In this document: in pieces, positions 41,631-51,593 of the stretch
How the letters are laid out: every line of letters begins with the position of its first letter
Position numbering within the stretch: the stretch's first letter is position 1
NCBI GenBank assembly: GCA_902769525.1
Contig: CACXPG010000012.1
Coordinates: 1-64,000 of the forward strand
Direction: 5' to 3'
DNA: 64,000 nucleotides
From: an uncultured Bacteroidia bacterium
GTDB lineage: Bacteria > Bacteroidota > Bacteroidia > Bacteroidales > UBA932
Notes under the pieces: generated by a model
The model's database searches: none
What the model was told of the DNA's origin: nothing
Seen by the model: only the letters and a program-made list of their open reading frames with translations
Program-made: the position numbers and the translations under genes

Positions 41631-43421
41631 CTCGTAAATGATAACGGTGGTGCCGTAATCTGCAGGGTCTATTGTGATGAAGGATCCCCCTTCGTGAGCC
41701 TGGTATGTCATGGTCTTGCCAGGTCCAACTTTTATTGTAGAGAGAGTTCCGGTCTGTGGCCAGGCCGCAACGGTCAAAACCTCATTGCAACTGCTCACAT
41801 CCAGAGTGGTGAAATTGTTGCCGTAGCAAGACAGGTATTGAAGATTGGTCTTGTCAGATAAATCCAGCGAGCTCAGATTGTTGTTGTCACAAGTCAAAAT
41901 CTGAAGAGCGGTGGATCCTGAAAGCAGCAATCGAGACAAGTTACAATTATCACAGTACAGATTAATCAAATTCGTATGATCACTGCAATCAAGTGTAGAC
42001 AGAGAAGAAAGGCCGCTCACATCCAAAGACTGGAACAGGTTTCCACCACAAAAGAGCATCTCAAGAGATTGGTTGTTCCTTATATTCAGTGAAGTGAGCT
42101 TATTTGACGAGCAACTCAAATAAGTAAGAGACGTCAGCTGGCTGAGATCCAGTTCAGAGAGCTGGTTACTGCTGCAAACCAGTATCTCCAAAGCTGTATT
42201 GTGGCTCAAGTCTAGCCCGGTGAGAGAGTTGCCGGCGCATTGCAATTCCCGCAAAGCAGTGTTCTGGCTTATGTCAAGAGATGAAAGCTGATTAGAAGCA
42301 AGACCCAGTCTTTCCAAAGCTGTATTGTGGCTTACGTCTATTTCGGTGATCTGATTGCGGGAGGCTGAAAGACTCGTTAAATTCCAGAAACACTCAATGC
42401 CTTTCAGTGAACTAATTCCTTTGTTGGAAACATCTATTCTATCAACAGCCAAGGCCTCTGTATAGCTGATTTTTCCGTCGCTGTTATCGTCGAAATTCAA
42501 AAGGCAGTAAGATTCAAAGTTTTCATCATCGAACTCCACGAAAATATTGTCATAGCTCGGAACCACTTTCATTGAGCCCATAGACTCCATCTTGTTGCGG
42601 GTGATGGTAAGGCTACGGGTGGAACTCTTCTCGAAGACTCTTCCAATTTCATCGGTGACAGTTACCTTGAAACCGCCTGAGAATACTGTAGGAGGTATCA
42701 CGAAGATGAACTCTGTGTAGTTTGAGCTGCTTGTGCCTATCTGTACAGGAGTGGTGCAGTTGATGGTTATACTGGAAGTGGCTGCCTCATCCATTGAGAC
42801 AGTTGGAGCGGAGGTCAAAGAAGGAGTCACATAGGCCTTGCCGGCTATCTTCTCCCCGTTGTTGCCTTCAAGCTTTACGCTCTTGACCTTTACGTTTTCA
42901 CCCCAAAAACGGAACTTCAGGTAGCCGCACACGTTCTTGAACGGAAGGAAGTTGTCATCCGTGACGGCAACCATCGTATTGGCCCCGATGCCAAAGGAGT
43001 GCTCCTTGTAACGCTGAACGGATGGAAGGTTCACTGTTATCTGGGTACCCTTGTTATTTATCTGGGTGCTTTTGCTGTAAGGATATACTGCAAAAAAGTG
43101 GTCCAGAGGACTATAGGTAAAGAAAGTGGCAGGAGGGATTTCCTCAAAGCCGCCGCTGTTGTCCCCATCTTCACCGTCAAAGATATAAAGGTCGTTATAG
43201 GTGCGGCTTAAAAAGAGGGATATGCTGTCATTCTCGTTCCACAGAACATTCAGGTTTTCGTCTGCGTATATTTTGGTACCAGGAGCAGTGTCCTCTGTCG
43301 AAGCGTAGAAGATATGCCTTTCGGCATCGTTCTTCTGCAGAGCTCCTTGTGGAGCATTGTCTTCTTTGCTGCAGGCAAATAGCATAAAAGCCGCTGCTGC
43401 AAATAATAAGATCTTTCTCAT
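41166..43421 (-). CDS. LRR lipoprotein 1: fimbrillin-like, calcium-loop-like and LRR domains
   Basis: 751 residues. Lipobox FACSKED; the acidic residues after Cys suggest export to the cell surface. Residues about 25-285 form a fimbrillin (Mfa)-like domain shared by all five genes of the array (NENDSISLF, GIGANTMVAV, NVCGYLKFRFW, FIFVIPPT, ITRNKMESMG). Then comes DDNSDGKISYTEAL, a D-x-N-x-D-G-x-I-x-x-x-E loop like an EF-hand. About 9-10 leucine-rich repeats of about 21 residues follow (NQLSSLDISQNTAL) and a 150-residue C-terminal domain nearly identical to that of the next gene. Its role is presumably surface binding or adhesion; inferred. Confidence 0.85.
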   Translation of the reverse strand: MRKILLFAAAAFMLFACSKEDNAPQGALQKNDAERHIFYASTEDTAPGTKIYADENLNVLWNENDSISLFLSRTYNDLYIFDGEDGDNSGGFEEIPPATFFTYSPLDHFFAVYPYSKSTQINNKGTQITVNLPSVQRYKEHSFGIGANTMVAVTDDNFLPFKNVCGYLKFRFWGENVKVKSVKLEGNNGEKIAGKAYVTPSLTSAPTVSMDEAATSSITINCTTPVQIGTSSSNYTEFIFVIPPTVFSGGFKVTVTDEIGRVFEKSSTRSLTITRNKMESMGSMKVVPSYDNIFVEFDDENFESYCLLNFDDNSDGKISYTEALAVDRIDVSNKGISSLKGIECFWNLTSLSASRNQITEIDVSHNTALERLGLASNQLSSLDISQNTALRELQCAGNSLTGLDLSHNTALEILVCSSNQLSELDLSQLTSLTYLSCSSNKLTSLNIRNNQSLEMLFCGGNLFQSLDVSGLSSLSTLDCSDHTNLINLYCDNCNLSRLLLSGSTALQILTCDNNNLSSLDLSDKTNLQYLSCYGNNFTTLDVSSCNEVLTVAAWPQTGTLSTIKVGPGKTMTYQAHEGGSFITIDPADYGTTVIIYEYEDYKTITYNEFYYVNAGSTAFESRPGSVDENLDGTWAKLQKDRNDNSQYKLILFSGAASIEFHTGASGTDAVMYVDKYIGYNDAISYDPSSKLVEFTITVNGHTYLFQIRTSKCNIPTGTIVSGATLEIEGYVKKDGAWYPNGYNTYQMLTVD

Positions 43422-43438
43422 AGTATTACGTTTTTTGA

Positions 43439-43905
43439 TTAATCAACCGTTAACATCTGGTATGTATTGTAACCGTTTGGATACCATGCGCCATCCTTCT
43501 TGACATACCCTTCTATTTCAAGAGTGGCACCGCTGACAATGGTTCCTGTTGGTATATTGCACTTGGATGTTCTTATTTGGAATAGATATGTATGGCCGTT
43601 TACCGTTACAGTGAACTCAGCCTGTTTTGTGGAAAGGTCGTATGAAATGGCATCGTTATATCCCGGATACTTGTCTACATACATCCCGTCGGTTGTGCCA
43701 GAGGTGCCGGTATGGAATTCTATGCTGGCTGCGCCGCTGAATAGGATCAGCTTGTAATAGCCTTCTGAATTCCTGTCTTTCTGGAGCTTTGCCCAGGTGC
43801 CGTCCAGATTCTCGTCAACAGAGCCGGGACGGCTTTCAAATGCGGTCCCTCCTGCATTCACATAATAAAACTCATCGTAGCTGATGGTTTTGTAATCTTC
43901 ATAGT
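43439..43905. repeat. Direct repeat with 41166-41630
   Basis: Second copy of the near-identical C-terminal coding segment. The two copies are 2273 bases apart and in the same orientation, so recombination between them could fuse the two genes or swap LRR parts. Confidence 0.75.
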
Positions 43906-45670
43906 CAAACACTCGGTCTACTTCAATGACTGTAGTGCCGTAATTGGCTGGAACAATATTTCCAGACGCATCCGCGGCCTTGTAAGTGATAGTCTGGGCC
44001 ATCTTTTTCCATAAGATTAAAAGAGTGCCGGTCTGTGGCCATCCATACAGAGTCATTGAAGGTGCATTATTGCTCACATCGAGTTCTGTTAAAGAGTTGC
44101 CGTAGCATCTTATGTGCTCAAGATCAGGATTATGGCTTAAATCAAGAGATGTGAGCTGATTCTCATAGCAGTACAAACCTGTCAAGGCTGTATTATGGCT
44201 CAAGTCAAGAGACGTTAACTGGTTGCCAGGGCAGCTCAAGCTGGTAAGAGCAGTATTCTTGCTCAGATCCAACTCATTAATCTGGTTATCTGAACATTCA
44301 AGACGCGTCAGGCCAGTGCAGCTGCTCAGATCAAGACTCGTGAGCAGGTTTTCATAACAGGATATTTCTTTCAGTGAAGTGTTATTCTCTATGTAAATTT
44401 CTGTAAGCTGATTTTTGTAGCAATCCAGTTTCCATAAAGCAGGATTGTAACTTATAACAAGTCTCGAAAGCTGATTGGCAGCACATTCCAGAACTTCCAA
44501 AGCCGTGTTCCGGCTTATGTCAAGATCTGAAAGCTGATTGGCGCCGCAATACAATATCCTAAGAGCAGTGTTCTGGCTTACGTCAAGAGTGGAAATCTGG
44601 TTGCCGTCGCAATACAGTCGCTCAACATTCCTGAAATGCTCAAGACCCTTCATAGAAGAAATTCCTTTGTTGCGGACTTCTATAAATTCTTCTACAGCCA
44701 GGGCCTCGCGAATATTGATCTTGCCGTCAGTGTCGGTGTCAAAATTCTCAAGGCAGTATCCCTCAAAGATGTCATCGTCGAACTCTACAAAAGACTCATA
44801 GTCAGGAATCACCTCAACAGGATCCATACTTTCCATTGTATTGCGGACGATGGTCAGGCTATTTGACGTTTTCTTTTCGAAATCTGCTCCGTTTTTATCG
44901 GTGACAGTAATCTTGAAACCACCGGAGATAGTTGTTGGCGGCACCACAAAAATGAAGTCTGTGGCCTCCGCGCTGCTGCTTCCCAAAGCAACAGGCTCAT
45001 CGCAGACCAGCGTTATGCTATTGGTTGCATTATTAGCCATAGAAATGGAAGGATTTCCGTCCATAACAGGAGTTACAGTGGCTCTTCCTGCAATCCTGTT
45101 GCTACTGTAGTTTGCTTCAAGCTTTATACTCTTTACCTCTATATTATTACCCCAAAGGCGGATTCTCAGATAGCCGCACACATTCTTGAATTGCAAAGAA
45201 TAGTCGTCAGTAACAGCTACCATCGTGTTTGCTCCTATACCGAAGGAATTCTCCTTGTAATGCTGGACGGATGGAAGACTCAAGGAAACCACTCCTCTGG
45301 AGTTTATCGAAGTCTGAGGAGAATAAGGATATACCGCATAGTTATGGCTCAGTACCTGATAAGACCACGGTTCTTGAGAAGAAACATATTCAAAGTCGCC
45401 GCCAGTGTCTCCGTCATTGCCGGTAAACCTGTAAAGACGATAAAATGTAGCCTTCTGGAAAATACTGATACTGTCTGAGCTGTTCCACAGAACTTTCAGG
45501 TCTTCGTCAGCATAGACTTTGGTACCTGTTACAGGAGTGCCTTCAGTTGTGGCATGGAACACAGGCATCTGAACATCTATTGCCTGAATGTCTGCCTGTG
45601 GGGCAGCATCCTCCTTGCTGCAGCCCAGCAAAGCCAGTGCAGCTGCCGCAAATAGTAAGATCTTTTTCAT
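43439..45670 (-). CDS. LRR lipoprotein 2: fimbrillin-like, calcium-loop-like and LRR domains
   Basis: 743 residues, same architecture as LRR lipoprotein 1: lipobox LLGCSKED, fimbrillin-like domain (TKVYADEDLKVLWN, GIGANTMVAVTDD, FIFVVPPTTISGG), a loop FDTDTDGKINIREAL, 9 leucine-rich repeats (NQLTSLDLSHNTAL repeated with little change), and the C-terminal domain shared nearly identically with the downstream paralogue. A terminator lies upstream at 45715-45751, so it starts a new transcript; the next gene is 17 bases on. Confidence 0.85.
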   Translation of the reverse strand: MKKILLFAAAALALLGCSKEDAAPQADIQAIDVQMPVFHATTEGTPVTGTKVYADEDLKVLWNSSDSISIFQKATFYRLYRFTGNDGDTGGDFEYVSSQEPWSYQVLSHNYAVYPYSPQTSINSRGVVSLSLPSVQHYKENSFGIGANTMVAVTDDYSLQFKNVCGYLRIRLWGNNIEVKSIKLEANYSSNRIAGRATVTPVMDGNPSISMANNATNSITLVCDEPVALGSSSAEATDFIFVVPPTTISGGFKITVTDKNGADFEKKTSNSLTIVRNTMESMDPVEVIPDYESFVEFDDDIFEGYCLENFDTDTDGKINIREALAVEEFIEVRNKGISSMKGLEHFRNVERLYCDGNQISTLDVSQNTALRILYCGANQLSDLDISRNTALEVLECAANQLSRLVISYNPALWKLDCYKNQLTEIYIENNTSLKEISCYENLLTSLDLSSCTGLTRLECSDNQINELDLSKNTALTSLSCPGNQLTSLDLSHNTALTGLYCYENQLTSLDLSHNPDLEHIRCYGNSLTELDVSNNAPSMTLYGWPQTGTLLILWKKMAQTITYKAADASGNIVPANYGTTVIEVDRVFDYEDYKTISYDEFYYVNAGGTAFESRPGSVDENLDGTWAKLQKDRNSEGYYKLILFSGAASIEFHTGTSGTTDGMYVDKYPGYNDAISYDLSTKQAEFTVTVNGHTYLFQIRTSKCNIPTGTIVSGATLEIEGYVKKDGAWYPNGYNTYQMLTVD

Positions 45671-45714
45671 AATATGGTTGTTTTAGATTATTTCAGCGCA
45701 TTATAAATTTATGA

Positions 45715-45751
45715 AAAAAGAGCGGAAAACCCAAGGATTCCCGCTCTTTTT
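45715..45751. terminator. Intrinsic terminator inside the LRR array
   Basis: AAAAAGAGCGG (45715-45725) and CCGCTCTTTTT (45741-45751) form a perfect 11-bp stem with T-runs on both strands. It ends the upstream LRR gene 12 bases after its stop. Confidence 0.8.
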
Positions 45752-45762
45752 CAGTGATACTG

Positions 45763-48243
45763 CTAGTCTACATCGATAACGGTGGTGCCGTAATCTGCCG
45801 GATCAATTACCGGATAAGATGGATCCTGAGCATACATGTAGGTGATGTTTGCACTAGTCTTCTTTCTCAAAGTAGTGAAAGTGTAACCTGTTTGCTGAGG
45901 CCATGCTATCAGATAACATAAACTTGCACTCTTGCTCACATCCAGAGACGTGATTTTGTTGCCGCTGATGCCCACATACCAGAGGTCGGTATGAGTGCTA
46001 AGATCCAATGACGTAAGCTGATTGTTGGAGCAATCCAGCTGGAACATCTTTGGGTTGGCGCTCAAATCCAGAGATGTCAGCCGGTTATTGCTGCAAATCA
46101 AGCCGTCCAGCAAAGGATTACTGCTTAAATCGAGAGATGTCAACTGGTTGTCATTACACGTCAGATATACCAGATTGGAATTGCTGCTCAAATTCAAGGA
46201 AGAAAGCTGGTTGCCTTCGCAATACAGACTATTCAGCTCTGTTAACATGGATACATCCAAAGAAGAAAGACTGTTGTCAGCCAAATTGAGGTTCTCCAGG
46301 AACTGGTTTGCAGAACTGGCGGTAAACGAAGCAATCTGGTTATTCCAGGCCGTGACAGATTCAAGATTACTATTGTTGGATATATCCAAAGACGTTAACT
46401 GGTTGTCTCCAATATTCAGGCTCATAAGGGATATCTGGTTGCTTAAATCAAGGGATGAGAGCCTGTTTTTAGTTAAAGTCAGATACAGCAAATGAATGTT
46501 AGTGCTAATATCTAAGGATTCCAGCTGGTTGTTTGACGCATCAATTTCTTGCAACAGAAGGCTTCCGTCCACAATCAGAGATGTAAGAGAATTGCCATTG
46601 ACAAACAATTTCCTCAAATCAGGGCAACTCATTAAGCTAAGAGAAGTTAATGACGGCATGTTGGTAATGTTCAAACTACTGAACAGATTGTCGTTAGCAT
46701 ACAAAACCTCAAGGTTAGGATTGCTCGCTGCACTCACATTGATGCTTGTCAGCTTGTTACTGGAGCAATTTACCTGTATAATGGCAGGATTTGAAGAAAG
46801 ATCCAGAGATGAAAGCTGATTTTTGTCACAGATAAGCAACTGCAAAGCAGGACAATGGCTCAAATCAAGAGTTGTGAGAAGGTTCTGGTCAATTCTCATT
46901 GAAGTCAGTGCCGGATTATTCGACAAGTTGATGGAAGCAAGCTTTCCCGCAATTTCTCCAGTATTGGTTTGTCCGCCCTGACAGCGCAAACTTTCAAGAT
47001 TTGGATTGTTGCTCAAATCCAGAGACTGAAGTCTCGTGCAAGCGGCAAGGTTAACACTCTTCAATGCAGGATTACCGCTGAAATCAAACGCCTGGGCTAC
47101 AGTGTTATACCAGCATTTGAAAGATTCAAGTGCCACAAGATTGCCAAGAGGGACATTCTCAACTCGATGATTGGAACAGTCGAGAGAAGTCAGGCTGGTA
47201 AAGTATTCCAGACCTTTAAGTGAGGTGATTTCATCGTCTAAAGCGGAAAGGTCCATAGATTCCGGAACCTTTGCCTCTGCAACGCTTATCTTGCCGTCAC
47301 TGTCTGAATCATAGTTGTCCAGGCAGAACTGCTTGAACACATTGTCATCAAACACAACATATACATTGTCGTAGTTTGGAGTCACCTTCATGGCTCCCAT
47401 ACTCTCCATCTTGTTGCGCTTGATTTCAAGGCTGCGGGTAGAGCTCTTTTCAAACACTCCGCCCAGATCGTCATATATAGTTACCTTGAAACCTCCGGAG
47501 AAAACGGTTGGCGGTATAACGAAGATAAACTCTGTAGCCTCAGCGCTGCTGCTTCCAATCTGAACCGGATCGGCAGGCCTCAAAGTGAGCTGGCCTCCTG
47601 CAGAACCGTCCATCTCAACCGTAGGCGCACCGCCCAGGTTTGGAGTTACAAAGGCCTTGCCTGCAATCTTCTCGCCGTTGTTGCCCTGAAGAACGATGCC
47701 GCGAATCTTGATGTTTTCGCCCCAGAAACGGAACTTAAGATAACCGCATACGTTCTTGAAAGGAAGGAAGTAGTCATCGGATATGGCAACCATAGTATTG
47801 GCACCCACTCCAAACGAGTTCTCCTTATATGACTGAACTGCCGGAAGATCTACAGTTATCCGGTTTCCGTCATTGTTTATCTTGTTGGAACGGCTGTACG
47901 GATAGACCGCATAGATATAGTCAAGAGGATTACTGGTAATGAAGCCACTGTAAGGAATCTCTTCAAAGCCGCCGGCATTGTCTCCGTCTTCACCGTCAAA
48001 CTCATACTGGTCGTTGTAGGTTCTCTGGTTAAAAATAGAGATACGGTCTCCCTCATTCCACAGAAGACGCAGCTGGTCATCGGCGTAAACCTTTGTGCCC
48101 GTTACCGGTGTGCCCTCGGTTGTGGCGAAGAACTTCTGGCCCTTGTCTGCGGACTGGAGTCTCCCTTCAGGAGCAGAATCCTCCTTGCTGCAGGCAGAAA
48201 GAACCAAAGCCGCTGCCATCATAAGGTACAGTAACTTTTTCAT
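45763..48243 (-). CDS. LRR lipoprotein 3 with about 19 repeats
   Basis: 826 residues, the largest of the array. Lipobox LSACSKED, fimbrillin-like domain to about 290, the loop YDSDSDGKISVAEAK, then roughly 19 leucine-rich repeats (NQLTSLDISNNSNL, NRLTSLDLSANPKM). It ends in PADYGTTVIDVD, at the very point where paralogues 1 and 2 go on into their 150-residue C-terminal domain. It may therefore have lost that domain, or represents the original form. Co-transcribed with the short gene upstream (33-base gap). Confidence 0.85.
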   Translation of the reverse strand: MKKLLYLMMAAALVLSACSKEDSAPEGRLQSADKGQKFFATTEGTPVTGTKVYADDQLRLLWNEGDRISIFNQRTYNDQYEFDGEDGDNAGGFEEIPYSGFITSNPLDYIYAVYPYSRSNKINNDGNRITVDLPAVQSYKENSFGVGANTMVAISDDYFLPFKNVCGYLKFRFWGENIKIRGIVLQGNNGEKIAGKAFVTPNLGGAPTVEMDGSAGGQLTLRPADPVQIGSSSAEATEFIFVIPPTVFSGGFKVTIYDDLGGVFEKSSTRSLEIKRNKMESMGAMKVTPNYDNVYVVFDDNVFKQFCLDNYDSDSDGKISVAEAKVPESMDLSALDDEITSLKGLEYFTSLTSLDCSNHRVENVPLGNLVALESFKCWYNTVAQAFDFSGNPALKSVNLAACTRLQSLDLSNNPNLESLRCQGGQTNTGEIAGKLASINLSNNPALTSMRIDQNLLTTLDLSHCPALQLLICDKNQLSSLDLSSNPAIIQVNCSSNKLTSINVSAASNPNLEVLYANDNLFSSLNITNMPSLTSLSLMSCPDLRKLFVNGNSLTSLIVDGSLLLQEIDASNNQLESLDISTNIHLLYLTLTKNRLSSLDLSNQISLMSLNIGDNQLTSLDISNNSNLESVTAWNNQIASFTASSANQFLENLNLADNSLSSLDVSMLTELNSLYCEGNQLSSLNLSSNSNLVYLTCNDNQLTSLDLSSNPLLDGLICSNNRLTSLDLSANPKMFQLDCSNNQLTSLDLSTHTDLWYVGISGNKITSLDVSKSASLCYLIAWPQQTGYTFTTLRKKTSANITYMYAQDPSYPVIDPADYGTTVIDVD

Positions 48244-48276
48244 GGCTGAAAATATTAAACGATGATATTGTCTGTT

Positions 48277-49140
48277 TTAGAAGGTAACCTTCATGGCACC
48301 CATACTCTCCATCTTGCTGCGGGTTATGGTTATGCTCTTGGAGGTGGACTTGACGAAAGTGCTTCCGCTCTCTCCGGTTACAGTTACCTTGAATCCGCCG
48401 GAGAAGGTTGTAGGAGGAACCACGAAAATAAACTCGGTGGCATTTTCTGCGCTGTCTCCAAGAGCTACCGGAGTCTCGCAAGCGAGAGTGATGCTGCCGG
48501 TTGCTGTGCTCTGCATTGATGTTTCAGGCAGTTCGCCAACTTCCATTGCCACGTCTGCCTTGCCGGCAAGCTTTTCTCCGTTGTTGCCCTCAAGAGTAAC
48601 GCTGCTAACAGAAACACCTTCACCATAGAAACGGAATCTCAGATAACCGCAAACATTCTTGAACTGAAGATACATGTCATCTGAAGCGGCAACCATATAG
48701 TTGGCGCCAATTCCTACGGAATTCTCCTTATAGGTCTGGACATCAGGAAGAGTAACTGTCAGAACAGTGCCTGAATTGTTGATCTTGTTGCTCTTCTTCA
48801 CATAAGGATATATCGCAAAGATATGCTCAATGTCGTTTCCGGAAATAAATCCGCTGGCCGGAATCTCTTCAAAGTCTCCGCCACAGTCACCGTCTTCGCC
48901 GAGGAACTTGAACTGGTCATTATAGGTTCTTTTGTTGAACACGGTAATACGGTCATCAGCATTCCAAAGAACATTCAGCTTATTGTCTGAATAGATCTTT
49001 GTGCCAGGAGAAACAATGCCTTCCATTGTTGCGTGAAAGACTGCCTTCTCTGAATCTGATTTCTGAACGTCAACCACGTCCTGTTTGCTGCATGCAAAGA
49101 ACGCAAGAACAGATGCTGCTAATACTAAAAACTTTTTCAT
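48277..49140 (-). CDS. Short paralogue: fimbrillin-like lipoprotein without LRRs
   Basis: 287 residues. Lipobox FFACSKQD and a complete fimbrillin-like domain (KLNVLWNADDRITVF, SVGIGANYMVAASDD, FIFVVPPTTFSGGF, TRSKMESMGAMKVTF). It stops cleanly at the end of that domain, without calcium-like loop or repeats. Because the frame ends at a domain boundary it may be a functional stand-alone unit, perhaps a partner for the LRR proteins, rather than a broken copy. Confidence 0.8.
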   Translation of the reverse strand: MKKFLVLAASVLAFFACSKQDVVDVQKSDSEKAVFHATMEGIVSPGTKIYSDNKLNVLWNADDRITVFNKRTYNDQFKFLGEDGDCGGDFEEIPASGFISGNDIEHIFAIYPYVKKSNKINNSGTVLTVTLPDVQTYKENSVGIGANYMVAASDDMYLQFKNVCGYLRFRFYGEGVSVSSVTLEGNNGEKLAGKADVAMEVGELPETSMQSTATGSITLACETPVALGDSAENATEFIFVVPPTTFSGGFKVTVTGESGSTFVKSTSKSITITRSKMESMGAMKVTF

Positions 49141-49187
49141 GTCTACTTTATTTTGTTATTCTATTATCCTATAAAAACCTGTAAATG

Positions 49188-51500
49188 TTATAGATTTGCA
49201 ATCAGAGTGTTCCACGGTTCGCCCGTAGGATTGATCACGGTAGAGTGGTCAGAAGCAAGATATGTGATATTTTGGCCGGATGCCTTTGACAATCTGGCGA
49301 TGGAACCTGTTGCACCTGTTGACCAGGCTGCCAGTTTAGTCAAGTTAGTGTTGTTCACAACGCTCAGGGCAAACAAAGAATTATCGTGACAGTATAGCGT
49401 CTCTAGTTTAAGGAGTTTAGACAAGTCCATGGATGTCAACTGGTTATTCTGCACCCAAAGTGTCTTCAAATTAACTTTTGCCCCCAACAAAGTGGTGAAA
49501 GAAATTGATGCCAGCTGGTTATTCTGGGCCTTCAACTCTACCAGTTTCAGGTTATGACTCACATCCAGACTCGTCAGGCTGTTAAACTCGCAAGACAAGA
49601 CAATCAAGTAAGTATTTGTCGTAACGTCCAGTGTTGTCAAGGAATTCCTGCGGCAATCCAGATCCTCCAATGTGGTGCATCCAGAAACGTTTATAGATGT
49701 CATACCATTATATGCAGCATGTAATATCTTCAGGGATGTCATGTCAGAAACATCCAAATCAGTCAACATGTTTGATCCGCAAAGCAGAGTATCCAGAGAC
49801 GTGCAAGTCTTGATCTCGCTAGTCACATCAATAGATTGCAATGATGTATTGCCCCTCACATTCAGTAGAGTCAGATTCCTGTTATCCCTGCATACAAGGC
49901 TTGTCATTCGGGTATTGCTGCCACAACGCAGCTCTTGAAGAGCAGAGTGATTCCTGATATACAGGAGTTCTAAAAGGTTGGAATCACAGTTCACCTTTAC
50001 AAGTGCTGTGTTGGCCGTAAGATCCAAAGATGTCAACCTGTTACTGCTTACATCAAGTTCAGTAAGGGCTGTATTGTTGCTCAGGTCAATCGAAGACAGC
50101 AAATTGTCACTGCATCTGAGGATGGTCAGGTCAGGACAGGCAGAGAGGTCTATATTCCTGATATGGTTGTTTGAAAAAATAACCGTATTCAGATTAGGGG
50201 TGCCTGAAAGATCCAGAGACGAGAGCTGGTTGGATGTAACATTTAAAATGGTCAGAGAACTGTTGCTGCCCAGATTAAGAGAAGACAACTGGTTGCCGGT
50301 ACAGTAAACCTGCTCGAGAACAGTATTGCTGCTCAAGTCAAGAGATGTCAGCTGATTTCCGTTGCAAAGCAGCGTTTCCAGATGCACAAGGTTGCTTACA
50401 TCAAGTTCCGTTATCTGGTTCACGTTGCAATCCAGAGAAGTCAGGTTGACAAAGCATTCGAGTCCCTTCATCGACCTTATCCCCAGATTGCTCACATCCA
50501 TCGATGTAGGAACCTCAGCCTCGGCGATGCTGATATCTCCGTCATCGTCGGAATCAAAATTCTCTACACAGTAAGCCTTGAAGGCGTCGTCATCAAAATC
50601 AACATAGGCATTGCTGTAGTCTGGAACAATTGCTACAGCCTCCATTGTCTCCATCCTGTTGCGCTCGATTGTAAGGCTGTTTGTCGTGGCCACTTCAGAA
50701 ACGCCTCCAAGAATATCTGTAACCCTTACCTTGAAACCATTTGCGAATGTGACCGGAGGAACTACCAAGATGAAGTCTGTCGCCTCGGAGCCGGTAAGTC
50801 CGATAGGGACAGGCTGCGGGCAAATCAAATTTATATAACGGAAAGCTATAGCTGCGCTGCCGTCAAACACAACCGTAGGGTCATCGTCCATAGATGGAGT
50901 AATCAAGGCCCTTCCGGCTATCTGCTCTCTGCCGTTTCCTTCAAGTGTCACTTTTTTAATCTTGATGTTATGGCCATAGAAACGGAATTTGATAAAGCCG
51001 CACACATTTTTGAAACTCAGATGATTCTCATCTCCGTCGCATACTGCAACCATTGTATTGGCGCCATCTCCGAAGGAATTCTCCTTGTAGATCTGTTCAT
51101 AAGGCAAAACGGTTGTAATCTGTGTGCCGGTGCTGTTGATCGAGGCAGACCCGAAATATGGATACAGGGCATAGTTGTCAGCCAGGCTGGTTGGAGATGT
51201 GGAAGAAGATCCTGATATATAATCGAAGCTTCCACCGGAGTCTCCGTCATCACCTGTAAAACAGTACAGCTTGTTCTGGGTACTCTTGTTGAAGATGGTA
51301 ATGCTGTCGTTTGCATTCCAGAGCAGTCTGAGCTGGTCATCTGCATAGACTTTGGTTCCGGTGCCAGGTGCACCCTCTGTTTCTGCATAGAAAACACTTG
51401 TTCCTCCTTCTGCCGGCTGGAGTGCAAGCTCAGGAGCCTGGTCTTCTTTACTGCATGCAAACAGCATCAAAACGGCTACTGCAAACACAAATCTTTTCAT
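49188..51500 (-). CDS. LRR lipoprotein 4 with about 17 repeats
   Basis: 770 residues. Lipobox LFACSKED, fimbrillin-like domain (TKVYADDQLRLLWN, GDGANTMVAVCDG, FILVVPPVTFANG), the loop FDSDDDGDISIAEAE, and about 17 leucine-rich repeats with more variation than the others, including several non-consensus ones (TRMTSLVCRDN, LYIRNHSAL). It lacks the C-terminal domain of paralogues 1 and 2. It is the first gene of the array in transcription order; the short paralogue follows after 47 bases. Confidence 0.85.
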   Translation of the reverse strand: MKRFVFAVAVLMLFACSKEDQAPELALQPAEGGTSVFYAETEGAPGTGTKVYADDQLRLLWNANDSITIFNKSTQNKLYCFTGDDGDSGGSFDYISGSSSTSPTSLADNYALYPYFGSASINSTGTQITTVLPYEQIYKENSFGDGANTMVAVCDGDENHLSFKNVCGFIKFRFYGHNIKIKKVTLEGNGREQIAGRALITPSMDDDPTVVFDGSAAIAFRYINLICPQPVPIGLTGSEATDFILVVPPVTFANGFKVRVTDILGGVSEVATTNSLTIERNRMETMEAVAIVPDYSNAYVDFDDDAFKAYCVENFDSDDDGDISIAEAEVPTSMDVSNLGIRSMKGLECFVNLTSLDCNVNQITELDVSNLVHLETLLCNGNQLTSLDLSSNTVLEQVYCTGNQLSSLNLGSNSSLTILNVTSNQLSSLDLSGTPNLNTVIFSNNHIRNIDLSACPDLTILRCSDNLLSSIDLSNNTALTELDVSSNRLTSLDLTANTALVKVNCDSNLLELLYIRNHSALQELRCGSNTRMTSLVCRDNRNLTLLNVRGNTSLQSIDVTSEIKTCTSLDTLLCGSNMLTDLDVSDMTSLKILHAAYNGMTSINVSGCTTLEDLDCRRNSLTTLDVTTNTYLIVLSCEFNSLTSLDVSHNLKLVELKAQNNQLASISFTTLLGAKVNLKTLWVQNNQLTSMDLSKLLKLETLYCHDNSLFALSVVNNTNLTKLAAWSTGATGSIARLSKASGQNITYLASDHSTVINPTGEPWNTLIANL

Positions 51501-51593
51501 ATCGTCTAGTTTTTAATTTGCCACATAGGTATACACGTTTCAAAATTAACGAAAAAATTGAGGAAAATCAAAGATTTTCGGCAATCGAGTTGC

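Noticed and set aside
48277-49140. Reading the short fimbrillin-like gene as a pseudogene
   Set aside because: Its frame is intact, its lipobox complete, and it ends at a domain border with no LRR remains before the next gene.
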